Below the pieces are notes generated by a model. The model saw only the letters and a program-made list of their open reading frames with translations. It did not search any database and had not been told where the DNA came from. The position numbers were made by a program, and so were the translations under genes. DNA of 64,000 nt from Ignelater luminosus (taxonomy: Eukaryota; Arthropoda; Insecta; Coleoptera; Elateridae). Positions 1 through 12,015 of the stretch are shown piece by piece (the first letter of the stretch is position 1; every line of letters starts with the position of its first letter). Where the stretch lies: positions 750,887-814,886 of the forward strand of contig VTPC01090587.1 in assembly GCA_011009095.1 (NCBI GenBank), in the 5' to 3' direction.

Positions 1-35
1 AACTAAATCTTGTTCTTATTTGCTGAATAATAGAG

Positions 36-369
36 TCATAAACTTTTTTCTGTTTTCTTATTTAGATGCTGCATGCGTGGCCTTTTTTGAGGAGGCGCGT
101 CATCTTCTAAAAGTTGCATATTACTGGCAATATTTGCCATAATGTAATCCATTTGATTGCGTATTTTTTGTATTTCATTTTCAAAATTCTGTAAATCCTG
201 TCCAATCTTGATTGGGTCGGTATTTGTCTTTTGTAATTGTTTAAAAATTATTTTATGAAAAATTATCAACCAAAATATAAAATCCTTGTTTCCAATCCAA
301 TGTTTCCATGACGCTTATCAGTTCTTTTCTGTATTCATAAACAGTGTTAACGGTGAATGAAAATTCCAT
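36..369 (-). CDS. Small coiled-coil protein, unidentified, two exons
   Basis: Proposed exons are 271..369 (33 codons from an ATG at 369) and 36..227, joined in phase 0 across a 43-nt GT-AG intron. The second exon alone is open for 77 codons but has no ATG in frame, and the first exon supplies one. The product would be about 96 residues. Its middle is heptad-like and rich in I/L/M/Q/N (coiled-coil-like). A basic tail follows (QKRPRM, then KK), which could be a nuclear signal. The stop is inside the window, so the C-terminus is complete. I do not recognise the family. The intron is shorter than the other introns here (54-58 nt) and its acceptor has a poor pyrimidine tract, so the join is the weakest part of the call. 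Confidence 0.45.
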
Positions 370-399
370 CTAGTTTGCGACGAACGTGGTAATCTCTTT

Positions 400-2582
400 T
401 GAACAATTTCACTTTTACACTTCACGTCAAGTTTCAAACCGGGCGCAGCTTAACACGACGCACCCGCACCACGTATCGAGACTGGACTGCAGGAGCGGGA
501 GCCGCTTCTAGCTTGGCTCAAGTAGTTCGCTAACTCCGAACACTCTCCCTCACCCGCCACCCCCCGCTAAAGTCTATAGCCACTTAAAAGCGTTGGAGCC
601 GCGCTTTGACTGGCTCCAAGCTTTTATTTTTATCATTTTGTACGCGCGGTGTTCACTTCTTCTCTATATTTATATTTATAAAATAGCAATTTTTAATTTT
701 GTAATCTCCGGTAAAGGTTAGACTTTAAAGGAGAAAATTTTAAGAGTATAAATTATTTTTTTCAAATTGGAAAATGAAATGTCTCTGTAGTGGTGCCATG
801 GTTCCTTGGCTCCTTATAACGGGCCGCCACTGGTCAAGTGTAATTCTTCAAGGCAAACAATGGTCCCAGCTTATATGAATCAATTTATACACTCGCTGCA
901 CTGGCTGCCTATCCGTGCTTTTAAGGGGTGATTTTATGGATCAAAACAAACAAAAAAGATTAAGTCTTAAAATTTATTTACGTCGATAATTAAGTTTTAC
1001 GTGCCTTTATCAAAGTATGCATTTCAAATTTTAATTGACAATTTAGCAGACTCGACAATTGGCCAAATGTTTAGTTCTAAGTTAACAAATCTAAGTATAC
1101 TATAAATAGGCCTAATAAATAAAAATTATTTTTTCCTTTTTAGCGTTTAGGTATAACATGCGATCATAAAAACTTAAGTTACCGGTAGACTGAAATTTTT
1201 CCGTAGGGCGTAGCTTAGACAAAACGCATGCCAACACATAACCCATAAACTGATGATTTTGCCTTGTTTCTAATGCATGCGGTCAATTTGACAGATAATT
1301 TTCTGGAATAAGCCAAGACATGATTTTTTCTTTCACACCCTCCTGGGAAATTAAATTTTAATGATCTCATATTATCGCTACGGTTCGATTTTTGCTCAGA
1401 TCTTTAATTTACCAAACCTCTGTCTGTCTGCATCCAGTTTTAGCAAAATAAATTCGTTTTAATTCCATTTTCTATAATAAATCTTTATCCGGTTGTATTG
1501 TTGGTCTTTCTTGCAACTTTTATCAGTTTAGAATAGTTATCAGAACTTGAACGATCGTCGTGTGTAAAGATTCGAAGTGGTCTTGCACCCTTGATTGGTA
1601 TTTTTTCGCTAGTAGCGGGGTTAAAGTGTTGAGACCAGTAGATTTGGCGCATTTGGTATTTTGCTGGGTTAGATTATTCTTTGCTTTTGGCGGATTAAAA
1701 GAATCTACGCCCATGTGATCCTCTAACAAGGCCACATACCAATTTTGGTAAGATTTGTTTCAGCTACTTTTTGTTTCTTAAATTCTAATTACAGGCACGT
1801 TCGTTTATGCAGTTCTTTAAACTCGGAGTGCTCCACGTGTTGTAAAAGGCGTTCGTTTTTTGCAATCGAGTTAACAGAGTGTACTATTGTAGCGTTTGTT
1901 TTTTACGGTACGAAGTGAAAGGGTGAAAGGTAGAAACTCTTGATGCATCGACTGAAAAGGTTGTGTGTTAGGAGTTTATGAAGCACAAGCGGAGTTGTCA
2001 AATTTGGAAACATTCAACACAATTTCTCCCTCACTTTTTTTAATGTTGCTTAATTTCTTTACAATAATTTTGGACATTCTATACACCTGAATTCATTTGA
2101 GTAATAAGTTTGTAGGCAAATGTGAGAAAAATATGTATAAATTAATCTGCGGACAAATTTTACTTTCATTTGACAACCCTGCCCAGAAGAAACAGAAAAC
2201 AAAATACATATTATAACCTCAATTTTAAATTGTTACAACTGCATTAATTAAACAAATATACCTACTTTAGTTTTGTAACTCAGCAGTCTGACTGAAATTT
2301 AAATTAATTAAGATTATTGTTGAGGTTACATTTACAACTTTATTTGTTTACATTCTACGACTCCAGATGATATACCGCTTTCTTCATTTATTCCGAGAAA
2401 CTCTGTTTACTGTCTGTATCACGTGGTCATTCGCTTCACTCCTAGACAGAAAACCGAACCTACCCTATGCCTAAAACTTGAATTGTTTTTCTGGACGCTG
2501 ACGCAACGGTTTGTTCCTTTTTTTTTCTTATAGGCCTTTCTCTTCTTGTTCAACGACGAGGACAAATACTACCGAATTTTGC
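400..2582. other. Intergenic, no supported gene
   Basis: AT-rich DNA with a moderately GC-rich patch at about 430-610 just upstream of the minus-strand gene at 36..369, which could hold its promoter. A minus-strand open stretch at 1523..1756 (about 78 codons) has coding-like composition but no recognisable domain and no convincing splice partners. Nothing else is seen. Confidence 0.4.
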
Positions 2583-2589
2583 ATCATAC

Positions 2590-3366
2590 CACAGTTTATA
2601 CCTTACAGAATCAGTTGGATCGCTTTCTCTACATTTTGTCTTCCACTTCAAGAAACTGGCGGTCTATGCGTAGACCACTATTTTCTGTCCAGAAGTAGAG
2701 AAGTAAAAACCATGCAAAACACGTGCACATAATCTAACCTTAACATTAGAAGAAATAATAGAGAGTTTGGGCAAATTCACGTTAAACATTCTGTTAACGA
2801 TAAAGTGACGTGACCAAATACGGTAAAAAAGTTTAGCTGGTATGTAACATTTAAAGAGTTTGAGCAAACAACCGACAATATACCAACGTTAATGGAACCT
2901 AACAGAACCTGACGATCTAAGTGGATGTGGTTATTTAAAAAAACACGTTTTCAATTTATTCATTTATTATTAATAAATTAGTAACAGTGAAAATATCGTC
3001 AAAATGTACATGCTCGAAGTACATGCCACAGCTTATTAACCTCACAAACCGAGTTACCATATACGGTATTTGCTCTCTTACTTGCAAGAAAATAGCGGGC
3101 TCCGATAAACTTTAGCGTTACAATAATGTTCTGAGCATGCATAGTTGTTACAAAATCATGTTATCGTATAGCGTAAAATGTGCCCAAACTTTCTAATCTT
3201 ATAAAAGCTTGCATTATTTGAGTGAAATGAGTGAAATCAACTTGCATATTCTCCCCTACAAGCGCGCGGTCTACAGTTTAGGGTGCGGAGACCAAAAACC
3301 AGGAACACGAAAGATCAAAAGAACCGCTCTGAGTCATCCAACTGATTCTGTAAGGTATAAACTGTG
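2590..3366. mobile_element. TIR DNA transposon copy A (CACAG family), non-autonomous
   Basis: The ends are near-perfect inverted repeats starting CACAGTTTATACCTTACAGA. The flanks carry a 7-bp duplication, ATCATAC, at 2583-2589 and 3367-3373. Copies B (9493..9881) and C (34047..34435) share the TIR and subterminal sequence and also have 7-bp TSDs. Copy A is longer only because another element is nested at 2760..3194. No transposase is encoded. TSD length and CA ends would fit the P superfamily, but that is inference. Confidence 0.85.
2760..3194. mobile_element. MITE nested inside CACAG copy A
   Basis: The inverted ends read GAGAGTTTGGGCAAATTCAC on the left and, in reverse complement, GAAAGTTTGGGCACATTTTA on the right. 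Comparison with copy C shows that the host sequence AAATAATCTT is interrupted here, giving a 3-4 bp duplication (AAT or TAAT). It has no coding capacity. It must be younger than copy A. Confidence 0.7.
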
Positions 3367-3373
3367 ATCATAC

Positions 3374-4789
3374 AGTCAACCTAATTGTCTTAATTAACTT
3401 TTAAGTCAATCAAACACCTCAATAATTAGTTTGCATATCTTTCAAAATAATCTTTAATAGAGAAAATAGTATTAGAATGTTTTTGCAATTGCGATAATTC
3501 TTATCGCTTGTGCATAAATACTCTTCAATAGAGATTTATTTTTAAAAAACTCAACTTTCAAATGAATATTAATTTTCAGTCAAAATTTATTTGTAAGGCA
3601 AAAATTGAATTAAGATTAGTCATTCGAATGGGGTCGTTTCCTAAAATGGATTTATTGAAATCTAAACATATATTATTATTCTAGACAGGATATATAGTTA
3701 ATATCCATTAACAGTTTTTTCCGTAATATGATAACTAAAAAGCTATAAGGAAATAAAATAATTTTTCTTTACTAGTGACGTCACAGTTCGTCGGTAGACA
3801 GTCTCTACGAATAGTAGAGCTGACAACGTCGCAATCACGTGTCTGTGCTGTCATTCGTTAGTTGTCGAGTTTCTCCGCTTTGTCGATTTCAACCAAAGAT
3901 ATAAGTATCTGCATTTTTTTACGACTGTTATTGACTATTGTTTTGTGGTTTAGTGGTTAGCTTATTTGTATAAAACAAATATTTCGTGCTTCTTCGTTTT
4001 ACAAACAACTGACATAATACCGCATAACCTCAACAATTCGAAAAACTTCCACGCGCCTTCTATAAACCGACAGCATCCGCATCCGCATCCGGCGCTCCCG
4101 TTTTCAGCGTTGTCATATCGTCAAAGATTTGTGACGTCACAGGAGTGGCGGAAAAGTCTTTTGAACTTTAAATTGAAAAAAATAGTGAAAATAGAAGCAG
4201 AAAAAGTATGAAAAGAAAGCCAGCGTTAATTTAAAGCGAAAGCAACCCAAATAAACAAAAATAATATTTAGGAAACTGATTAGAATAAGTTATTAAATGT
4301 TCCCCTCTAAAACAAAATCGACGTGTTTCAGCGATTTTTGATAATTTTACTAATTAAAGAGTTATTCATGGTAGAAAGTTTTCAAATGAAAGCCCTGCGT
4401 ATTATGTAGTGATTCTTGTGCGTTTAGGTTATAAACCCAAATTTGCTGCATGTCACAGAACACATATTTCTGTATGTAAAAGTAAACACACTGCAAAAAT
4501 GAGGTGATTTTATGTAAAAATATTGAAACAGACTATACTTGCTTTGTTCATTAATCATTATTGAACGTAACCATTAGGCAACCACAAATAATCAATATGG
4601 CGCGAACTGTCAAATAAATGTCATGTGCATGGGTGCATGGAAATATATTTTCTCATAAAAAAAATTAAAAAAATCCAAGAAATACGTTTAAGTTAAAATT
4701 AGCATGAATAACTAACTTTTCTTATAAATTAATGTCTACAGGCTATAAAAGCATTTTCTGTGTTAAAGCTCAAGATTTTTGTAATAATT
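3374..4789. other. Intergenic, upstream of zinc-finger gene
   Basis: AT-rich. A GC-richer patch at 3775-4150 has several TGACGTCA-like motifs and a run of CATCCG repeats near 4073-4092. An 81-codon open frame at 3966..4211 lacks any domain. The zinc-finger gene's 5' UTR or promoter probably lies in 4200-4789, but no clear core element was seen. Confidence 0.35.
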
Positions 4790-5890
4790 ATGTCTGTATC
4801 TAGCGATACTTATATAAAAGAAGATTCTATGAAAAACGAATTACTTTTAGTTAGAGATGTACAAGAATTATTCGATTTTGATGTTGGTGAAGGTTAGTTT
4901 AAATGGTTTTTTCTTATCGGTATAACATTGTGATTACGATTTCTAGTCAAACTTGAAACTATCAATAGAAAGCCAGAAGAAGAGGTACCTGTTACGGCGT
5001 TTTCAGACATTAAAAACGAACCAGATGATACCGATATTAAATTACTAGAACCAGTTGTAAACATAACTGAAATCAATTCACGGAATGAAAATAATGTAAA
5101 AGTAGGGACAAATCACTTCCTTTCTTGTGATCATTGTGATTTCATTGCTGCTGATAAATATGGACTTAAAGAGCATATTGTGGTTATACATTCAAGTACG
5201 TTCTTTCAGTGTAATGACTGTAATTTTACAACAATAAGAAAGTCAGCATTGCACAATCATGTAAAAATCCACAATGGGGAAAGACCTTTTAAATGTGAAA
5301 TTTGTGACTTTAACACAATACGGAAGTTTTCATTGCAACAACATATGAAAACTCATAGTGGTGAAAAGCAGTTTGAATGTCATTTGTGTGGACATAAAAC
5401 CTCTTCAAAGCATCGTTTGCAAAGGCATATATTGATACATACTGGAGAGAAACCGATACAGTGTATGCTGTGTAATTATAAAACAGCACGTAAAGAGCAT
5501 CTGCAGCAACATATGAGGACCCATGGTGAAGGAAAGCCTAGAGAAAAACGTTTTGAGTGCAGTATGTGTGATTACAAAGCTGCCTTTAAGCATCACTTAG
5601 ATCGACATATAATGATACATAAAGGTGAGAAACCTTTTGCATGTGCAAATTGCGACTACAAAACATCACAAAAGGGACATTTACAATTACATATGAGTAT
5701 TCACACAGGAGAAAAACCTTTTAATTGTAATAAATGTTTAAAAAAATTTTCAATAAAACGTCAGCTTCAGCGGCATATGGCTGTACATTCTAATGAAAAA
5801 CCATTTGAATGTTTGAACTGTCATTATAAGACTGCACGTAAAGATAGTTTACAGAAACATATGAGAAAACAACATAGTGATGATAAATAG
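4790..5890 (+). CDS. C2H2 zinc-finger protein with nine fingers, two exons
   Basis: Exon 1 is 4790..4892 and exon 2 is 4947..5890, joined over a 54-nt intron (GTTAGT...TTCTAG) in phase 1, giving 348 residues. Without the intron the frame stops two bases after the donor, so the splice is needed. The first 110 residues are acidic with no finger. Then come nine C2H2 fingers (Cx2C...Hx3-5H), starting with SCDHCDF and ending HMRKQH, most joined by TGEKP-like linkers. Several fingers share the pattern CxYKTARK. The protein is expected to be nuclear and to bind DNA. No KRAB, ZAD or BTB domain is visible, so it belongs to the broad polydactyl group of insect zinc-finger proteins and no orthologue can be named. 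A polyadenylation signal AATAAA sits at 6072. Confidence 0.85.
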
Positions 5891-6071
5891 TTTGAAAAAT
5901 AGTGGACTTATATTTGTATTATACAGGGTGTCTCAGTTGTCATCTGCATACCTACGAATATTCCTTAGTTAATATCACATTGATTTGAAATTTTATAAAT
6001 TACATTACTCTTTTAAATGCAGATCTTTATGCTTCTAAAATAGTTTCATTGTACACTACCAGACTAATGCA

Positions 6072-6077
6072 AATAAA
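6072..6077 (+). terminator. Probable polyadenylation signal of zinc-finger gene
   Basis: AATAAA about 180 bp after the stop codon of the zinc-finger gene. Confidence 0.45.
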
Positions 6078-6540
6078 AATGAATTTGAAAAATTGAAAAA
6101 CCGTGCCTGGTTTCTCCAACAAGTCTTAAGTTCGACTTATAGCTTAAGTTGCAGGTAAGTCCTAAGTTTGACTTACATTGTTGCACCACTACCGAACTAT
6201 GTCTTAGATATCCAAATGTAAGCAGAACATATATTTCAATCCTCTTGATAGGATCTTAAGCTGCAAAAATCTCACCAAACATGTCAATATTATATGAATT
6301 TTGGCAAATACGAATAATCCAGATATTTTACTTTCAATAGTTTCTTTAAATTTGCCAGAAATTTGGAATTAATTCTTTATTATGTGAATAAAAGTGCGTA
6401 GACGAAAAGTGAGATATGCTGGATATAAACTTGGATGATTATTATGTTGAGACTAGTATAAGTGTTGTTTATTAAAATTTAATCATTTTTATAAAGTTAA
6501 ATCTATTAAAGTGATTGTAATGATCTATTTATAGCTTATA

Positions 6541-6921
6541 GCAACAAAAACCCAAGTCAAAGATACCCATGGATTCTAAATTTCTTGTCTTTGATAATTT
6601 CATATTAATAAAAAAGTAAAACAAAAGCTATTAAAATAATATAAGTGATATTTAAATTTTCTTAGGTTATTTTTTAAGTGATTACAGTTAACATAATTCA
6701 TAATTATAATAATTTATAAAACTTTGTGAATTTAACAATAAATCTTCATTTAGAATCTTATTTTTGTAATGGCATCAAGAATAAAAATGGTGAAGGGGAA
6801 TATTCAATAATCAAAATGATTGTGACATTTAAAAGTTGAATGTTTGCATGCATAATTTACGGATTACTCCAAGACAATCTTTTGAAATTCCAAGGGTATC
6901 TTTGACTTGGTTTTTTGTTGC
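6541..6921. mobile_element. MITE-like inverted-repeat element
   Basis: GCAACAAAAACCCAAGTCAA at 6541 is mirrored by TTGACTTGGTTTTTTGTTGC ending at 6921. The inverted match extends about 40 bp, through AGATACCC and the following GGATTC/GGAATT. No clear TSD was found and there is no coding capacity. Confidence 0.55.
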
Positions 6922-9485
6922 TCTCACGGTATTATGCCACCACCAGTAACAAAATTATGATAAAGATTACTTGTATATTATACTATAAACATGTCTGATA
7001 TTATGATTAAGAAAATTGCTTCTCTGATTTTGTTACTGCTCATATATAATTGTTCAGTTTTATAAGAACTCTCCAAATGGAATAGTTACCAAATGGCCTC
7101 TGATTTTCTCAAAATAATTTCAAGTTAAGTTTTATTCAACCCATTGTTAAAAATTATCAGTGTCAGTAACAATTTTTACTGAGTCTTAGAAAAATGCTGA
7201 CATGTAATTTTAACTATTACTACTTAGTTATTTTAACATTCAAAACTTCAACCTTGGTTGGACAGTTTTTTACCACTATGTAAAAATTAGCAATGTTCAT
7301 TTTTAATGATCAGTTACATGATACAGGCACTTGTTAGATTAACCATAATAATAAAAGATTATTCAGATAAATTACAAGGAATACACAAAAACTGGTTGCT
7401 TAGCACAATATCATAAATGCAGATGAACACTAAAAGACAATTTAAAGCCCAATAAGTGTAGCTTAAGGACTTAAACAGTTGGGTGTGTCCATCTTTGCAT
7501 GAGAGATATTGAGATAGGTGGGCCAGTTTGAGTGAATGTCTTGTAAATTTATTCAAATAAATGTATTTCTTGAATTATATTTGAATGATTAATGTATAAA
7601 ATGTAAAATGTCACAGGTTTGTCAAATCAAAACATTAAGAAAACCAGGTAAGTCAGTGATTCAAATATCTATTCTGGAAGTCTTTTATGCAGTCCGAAGC
7701 TAAATAAATCTATTCTATATTCATTTTGGTTTTATTCCAGAAATAATTTCAATTAAAAACATTTTGTAAGCCAACGATCAGTATTATTAAAGTAGCTGAT
7801 TTGTATAAATGTTTCCAAAATGATAAAAAACAACAAATTAAAGAAAAAACTTGAAATGATACAGAGAAATCTTTACAAATTAGTTTTTGTTTAGCAACTG
7901 CCACGTGTCGCTTTTATTTATGCTACAAGTTATGACATTTTAATATGACACACTCTCTCATCAAAAGAATCAAAGGCAACCTGACAACTTTTTTATTTAA
8001 ACTTATCAGAATTACTATGGGCCATGAGAACAAAATTTAATAGATATTTATACTGTAATTATTAAAGAATCAAAAAATTGTTTAAATGTAGAGATGTTAA
8101 AACACCTGCTGTTTTCAAAATGATCAAGGGTGCCTGAGTTTAATTTAATACAAAATACATGATGCTTGCGCTTCAGCAAGTCTTCAAGGTTTTGTTCCTA
8201 TAAAAAATGGAAAAAGCTGTTAAAGATAATGCAGCATTGACATTCCTTTAAGAATAATAATATATACTCTTTTGTTATCACAGCTAGAAGCCGTAACATT
8301 ACCAAAGGCATTTACAAAAATCTAATCTGATTAGTCAAGATAATGATGGAAACAATCATTGGAAAAGTTGTATTCATGGTAATTAAGAGCAGTCAGGGAA
8401 ACTGATTTTCATACATGCCTCAAATAACTAAGAAAACAAAGCAACTGAAAAACATGTTTGTTCTGATGAAAGTGACGTTAGAAGACAAAATGCATACTAT
8501 GATACTATGTTAAAATCACCGATAAATTTGAAAACCTTAAATATTTGATAACACCCTTTAGGTGTCAATTATGGCACCCATTTAGAAATATCGCAGTTTC
8601 TGAGAGATTGAAAACACCCACCGGGTGTTAACCTTTTGGCACCCATTGGGTCAAAACCCAATATTAAAACATCTCCATTTAAATGTTTAGAATTAATATT
8701 TGTTTTTCTTTGCAGTGTTGTAATTGTATTTTTCTATTTCAGTAGGTACTTTATGAGCCCCATTAATAATATCGTTCTCAATTGTTTTTCATTCTTTAAT
8801 GAGGCCTTTTAACGTACTAATTTGTGGTTTGGTTCTACTGCACATTCTTGCTTGCAAATGATTAGGATTGTTCATTTAAGTTATACTAGTTACACTTTGG
8901 AAAGTGTTAGGGTTGCTACCTTTACTGGACGACAATACCAGCCTATTCACAGAGACTGGGTTGCTGGCAGCATCAACACGGTCACAGGCCTGGATTCCAA
9001 AGTTTTTTTCAGGTGTCTATGGGGAGTCCCTCGTGGACTATGAAACAATGTGAGGAATCCCCCCTTAGACTACCGACATGCCAGGCATAACCCTTGAACT
9101 CAGAAATAGGCGTAAAGGTCTGTCGCCGCTCTGAGTACTCCAAAATTCGCTCAGAAATTCCAAAAAAGTAATGATTACTGATCATTAGATGGCGCTCTGC
9201 GATTTACCGGCTTTTTCATAACCGCAATTATTGGTCACATTCGTAAGACTCAACGGTTACCGCTACGCTACCGTTCCAACTGCTGGCGTCTTACGAAAAC
9301 AAACATCATTAGAGCGGAATCATTGGTAGCATTCGTAAGACTCAACAATTGCGGAACAGTTACTGATTTGTCTTACGAATGCAGCGCTACTTTATCGCTA
9401 CTTTGGGAGCGGTCGGCCATGTTTTGCATTAAGTAGGTTCAATCATAGCTCCATAGGCCCATACTAAGATTTTTAGTTCGGTTAT
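6922..9485. other. Intergenic, no supported gene
   Basis: Long AT-rich stretch. At 8540-8650 there are short ACACCC/GGGTGT inverted motifs. At 9180-9390 GTAAGACTCAAC and TCTTACGAA motifs recur in both orientations, suggesting a decayed inverted-repeat element. The open frames are short and lack domains. Confidence 0.35.
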
Positions 9486-9492
9486 GTGGAGG

Positions 9493-9881
9493 CACAGTTT
9501 ATACCTTACAGAATCAGTTAGATCACTTAGAGCGGTTCTTTTGATCTTTCGTGTTCCTGGTTTTCGGTCTGCGCACGCTAAGCTGTAGACCGCGCACTTG
9601 TAGGGGAGGTTATATATGCAGTTGATATTCAAATTTCACAACTAACGTAACTTACCAACACTCAACAATTTCACTAATTCACTTACAGAATATGCAAGTT
9701 GATTTCATTTAAATAATACAATCTTTTATGAGATTATTTCTTTGAAGGTTAAGGTTAGGTTTTTTTATCCCTCTACTTCTGGACAGAAAATAGTGCTCTG
9801 CGCATAGACCGCTAGTTTCTTGAAGTGGAAGACAAAATGTAGGGGAAGCGATCCAACTGATTCTGTAAGGTATAAACTGTG
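9493..9881. mobile_element. TIR DNA transposon copy B (CACAG family)
   Basis: The TIRs match copies A and C. The flanking 7-bp duplication has one mismatch: GTGGAGG at 9486-9492 and GTGGGGG at 9882-9888. At 389 bp it is the same length as copy C, in the opposite orientation. No coding capacity. Confidence 0.85.
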
Positions 9882-9888
9882 GTGGGGG

Positions 9889-11047
9889 CAATTCTAGCAA
9901 TGTGACAGTTAGTATACATAGGTATCTTAATACAAAAGATTTTATTAAATGAAAAAACAAATGCTAACAAGATGAACAACATCCTAGTATTTATTGTTTT
10001 TCTAATCAAAATTATTCTATACGTATATTAGACTTGAACGTACTTAAGCATCTCATAATTCCCTGTGCCTCATATTTGCCCTCACATACTTAAGTCAAAT
10101 AAAAATTATTGCAATAAACTATTTAAGATTTAAATAATAAAGGAAAAATCAAGTTTAACAGCTTTGCGCATGTGCATTCATAATGTCTAAATTGTTGACA
10201 TCAATAAGGTCATGTCAACAATAAGAATTGTTGACATGTCAAGAGTGAATTGTTGACGTCGACATTGTCGACACGCACATCACTGCTTATAACATCCCAA
10301 GAGCTGTAATGAATCATTATGTCCCTGTTCCAAACGAAAATGAATTTAGTTTACGGGCAAAAAAATGTTGTACGTCCCACGGGAGTAACTAATATTAAAG
10401 CTGTTTTACATTATGCTTTTTTTCGTCTAGAACTTTGACTAAATTCAAAACTAGCCCGACTTGGATAATGCAAATCAGAACAATCGCTTCCAAGTTTTCA
10501 TGCTAGATTCTAGATTTAAAACTAGGTTCCGTCCTATTTTTCAGCCAAGTTTGTATACTAGACCTGCGCATTAGAGCGATTTTCAATGGTACCAATATTT
10601 TATAACTAATAACTTTGATGTGTTCTTGATCTCTGGAATCGAAATTTTTTATGTATTTATAATATACTGTTGGCGACATTGGCAACAACTTGGGCAGCTA
10701 CCTTTAAAATCTCCTTAATAGAGGCGGGAAATTTAAGTTCAATATAGTATGCAATCTAGTATAGTAAATAGTTTAGCCGAAAAAAGTATAATGTAAAACG
10801 GACTTTATAGTCACGATTTGATTACGATATCGGCTTCGCCTCGAGCGCAATATTCACGTCTCGACTGCAACAAATTACTTTCCTCCCTTGATACGTAAAT
10901 AACTAGTGGTTTATAGTTTGACAATGAAAATAGTGAAATAAAGTATTTGAGAGTTAGCTATGAGATTTTCAGATTCATGTGTAATATTAAACAAGACGAT
11001 CACATCATTGAACAATGACATGGACACTATGACAATTATACCTAACT
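9889..11047. other. Intergenic, no supported gene
   Basis: AT-rich. A local cluster at 10190-10275 has repeated TTGTTGACATGTCAA-type palindromic motifs. No gene was seen. Confidence 0.35.
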
Positions 11048-11050
11048 TAA

Positions 11051-11561
11051 ACTGCCGCTTTACACGATAACAAATTTAATACTTACTTGTTTATGATAAA
11101 AATTCTTATGTATAATAAACATCATGTATGACACGTTATAACAAATTTGAAAACAAATTATAAGAAAATTATGCGCAAATAGCAACTGCGCATATTTGAC
11201 CTTGCTGTTGATTGACAAATAAATATTTGATATTCGTCAATTAACAATGTCACTTGTTCTGTTGACCAACTCATTTTTTTATAATTACTACAAATAATTA
11301 TAAAAAACTTGCACTTGAGAAACAACCATGCATAACCACGTTTTCGATCAAATACTCTTGAACTTAACCTCAAACTTAGTGGTTGCTTTGCGCCTATTTG
11401 GTAACAAATTTATCAGTATTTAGAACCTGTTTTAAACAATTTGTTATGTAGCAAATTAGATACCAAATTTTATAAAAACTGTGTATGTTACGAGTCAAAA
11501 AATCTTATACATCAAAGTTCACAAATTTTATAAAAAATTTGTTATCATGTGAAGCAGCACT
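11051..11561. mobile_element. PIF/Harbinger-type deletion derivative
   Basis: The ends ACTGCCGCTTTACACGATAA and, in reverse complement, AGTGCTGCTTCACATGATAA form TIRs. The flanks have the 3-bp duplication TAA (11048-11050 and 11562-11564), the target type of PIF/Harbinger elements. Inside, on the minus strand, an ATG opens MSWSTEQVTLLIDEYQ (about 11270 downward). This resembles the start of the Myb/SANT- or MADF-like accessory protein such elements carry, and it is cut off soon after. The superfamily call rests on TSD plus this fragment. Confidence 0.65.
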
Positions 11562-11886
11562 TAAAGATTTTATGTTACAAGATATCATTTCCAGCTTTAA
11601 TTATAAACATCTTGTTAGTTAAAAAGAATCAGATTCAAAACAAAGGCAATAACAGTATTTATGTAATACATAGATAGTGTTTTTTTAAGAGTATTGTTAA
11701 TACTTACAATCAGTAAGTCACTGTCAAATGATGTAAAGATTTGAATTTTTCAAAACTTCATAGCTAAATATCAAACTTTTTATTTTGCTATTTTCATCAG
11801 TGAATTACTATACACAGTAATAAAATCTTAAATTTAAAGATGAAAATAAAAATGAGATTAAAATACGGTAATAGTTATGATTCAGT

Positions 11887-11892
11887 TTTATT
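11887..11892 (-). terminator. Probable polyadenylation signal of deoxynucleoside kinase
   Basis: AATAAA on the minus strand, about 125 bp beyond the kinase stop codon. Confidence 0.45.
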
Positions 11893-12015
11893 CAGTTCAT
11901 TAAATTTATAATATTAACTAATAAAGGTTAAAGAGCAAATGATAATTTGTGTAAGATAAATACAGCTTACATAAAAAGTCTTAGGTATAAAATAATACTC
12001 ATTTTCTGGAACATT

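Noticed and set aside
1380..1400. GGTTCGATTTT as a tRNA B box
   Set aside because: No matching A box, acceptor stem or cloverleaf around it; no tRNA gene was found anywhere in the window.
3966..4211. 81-codon plus frame upstream of the zinc-finger gene
   Set aside because: Low-complexity, HPHPHP tract from a CATCCG repeat, no domain; at most part of a 5' UTR.
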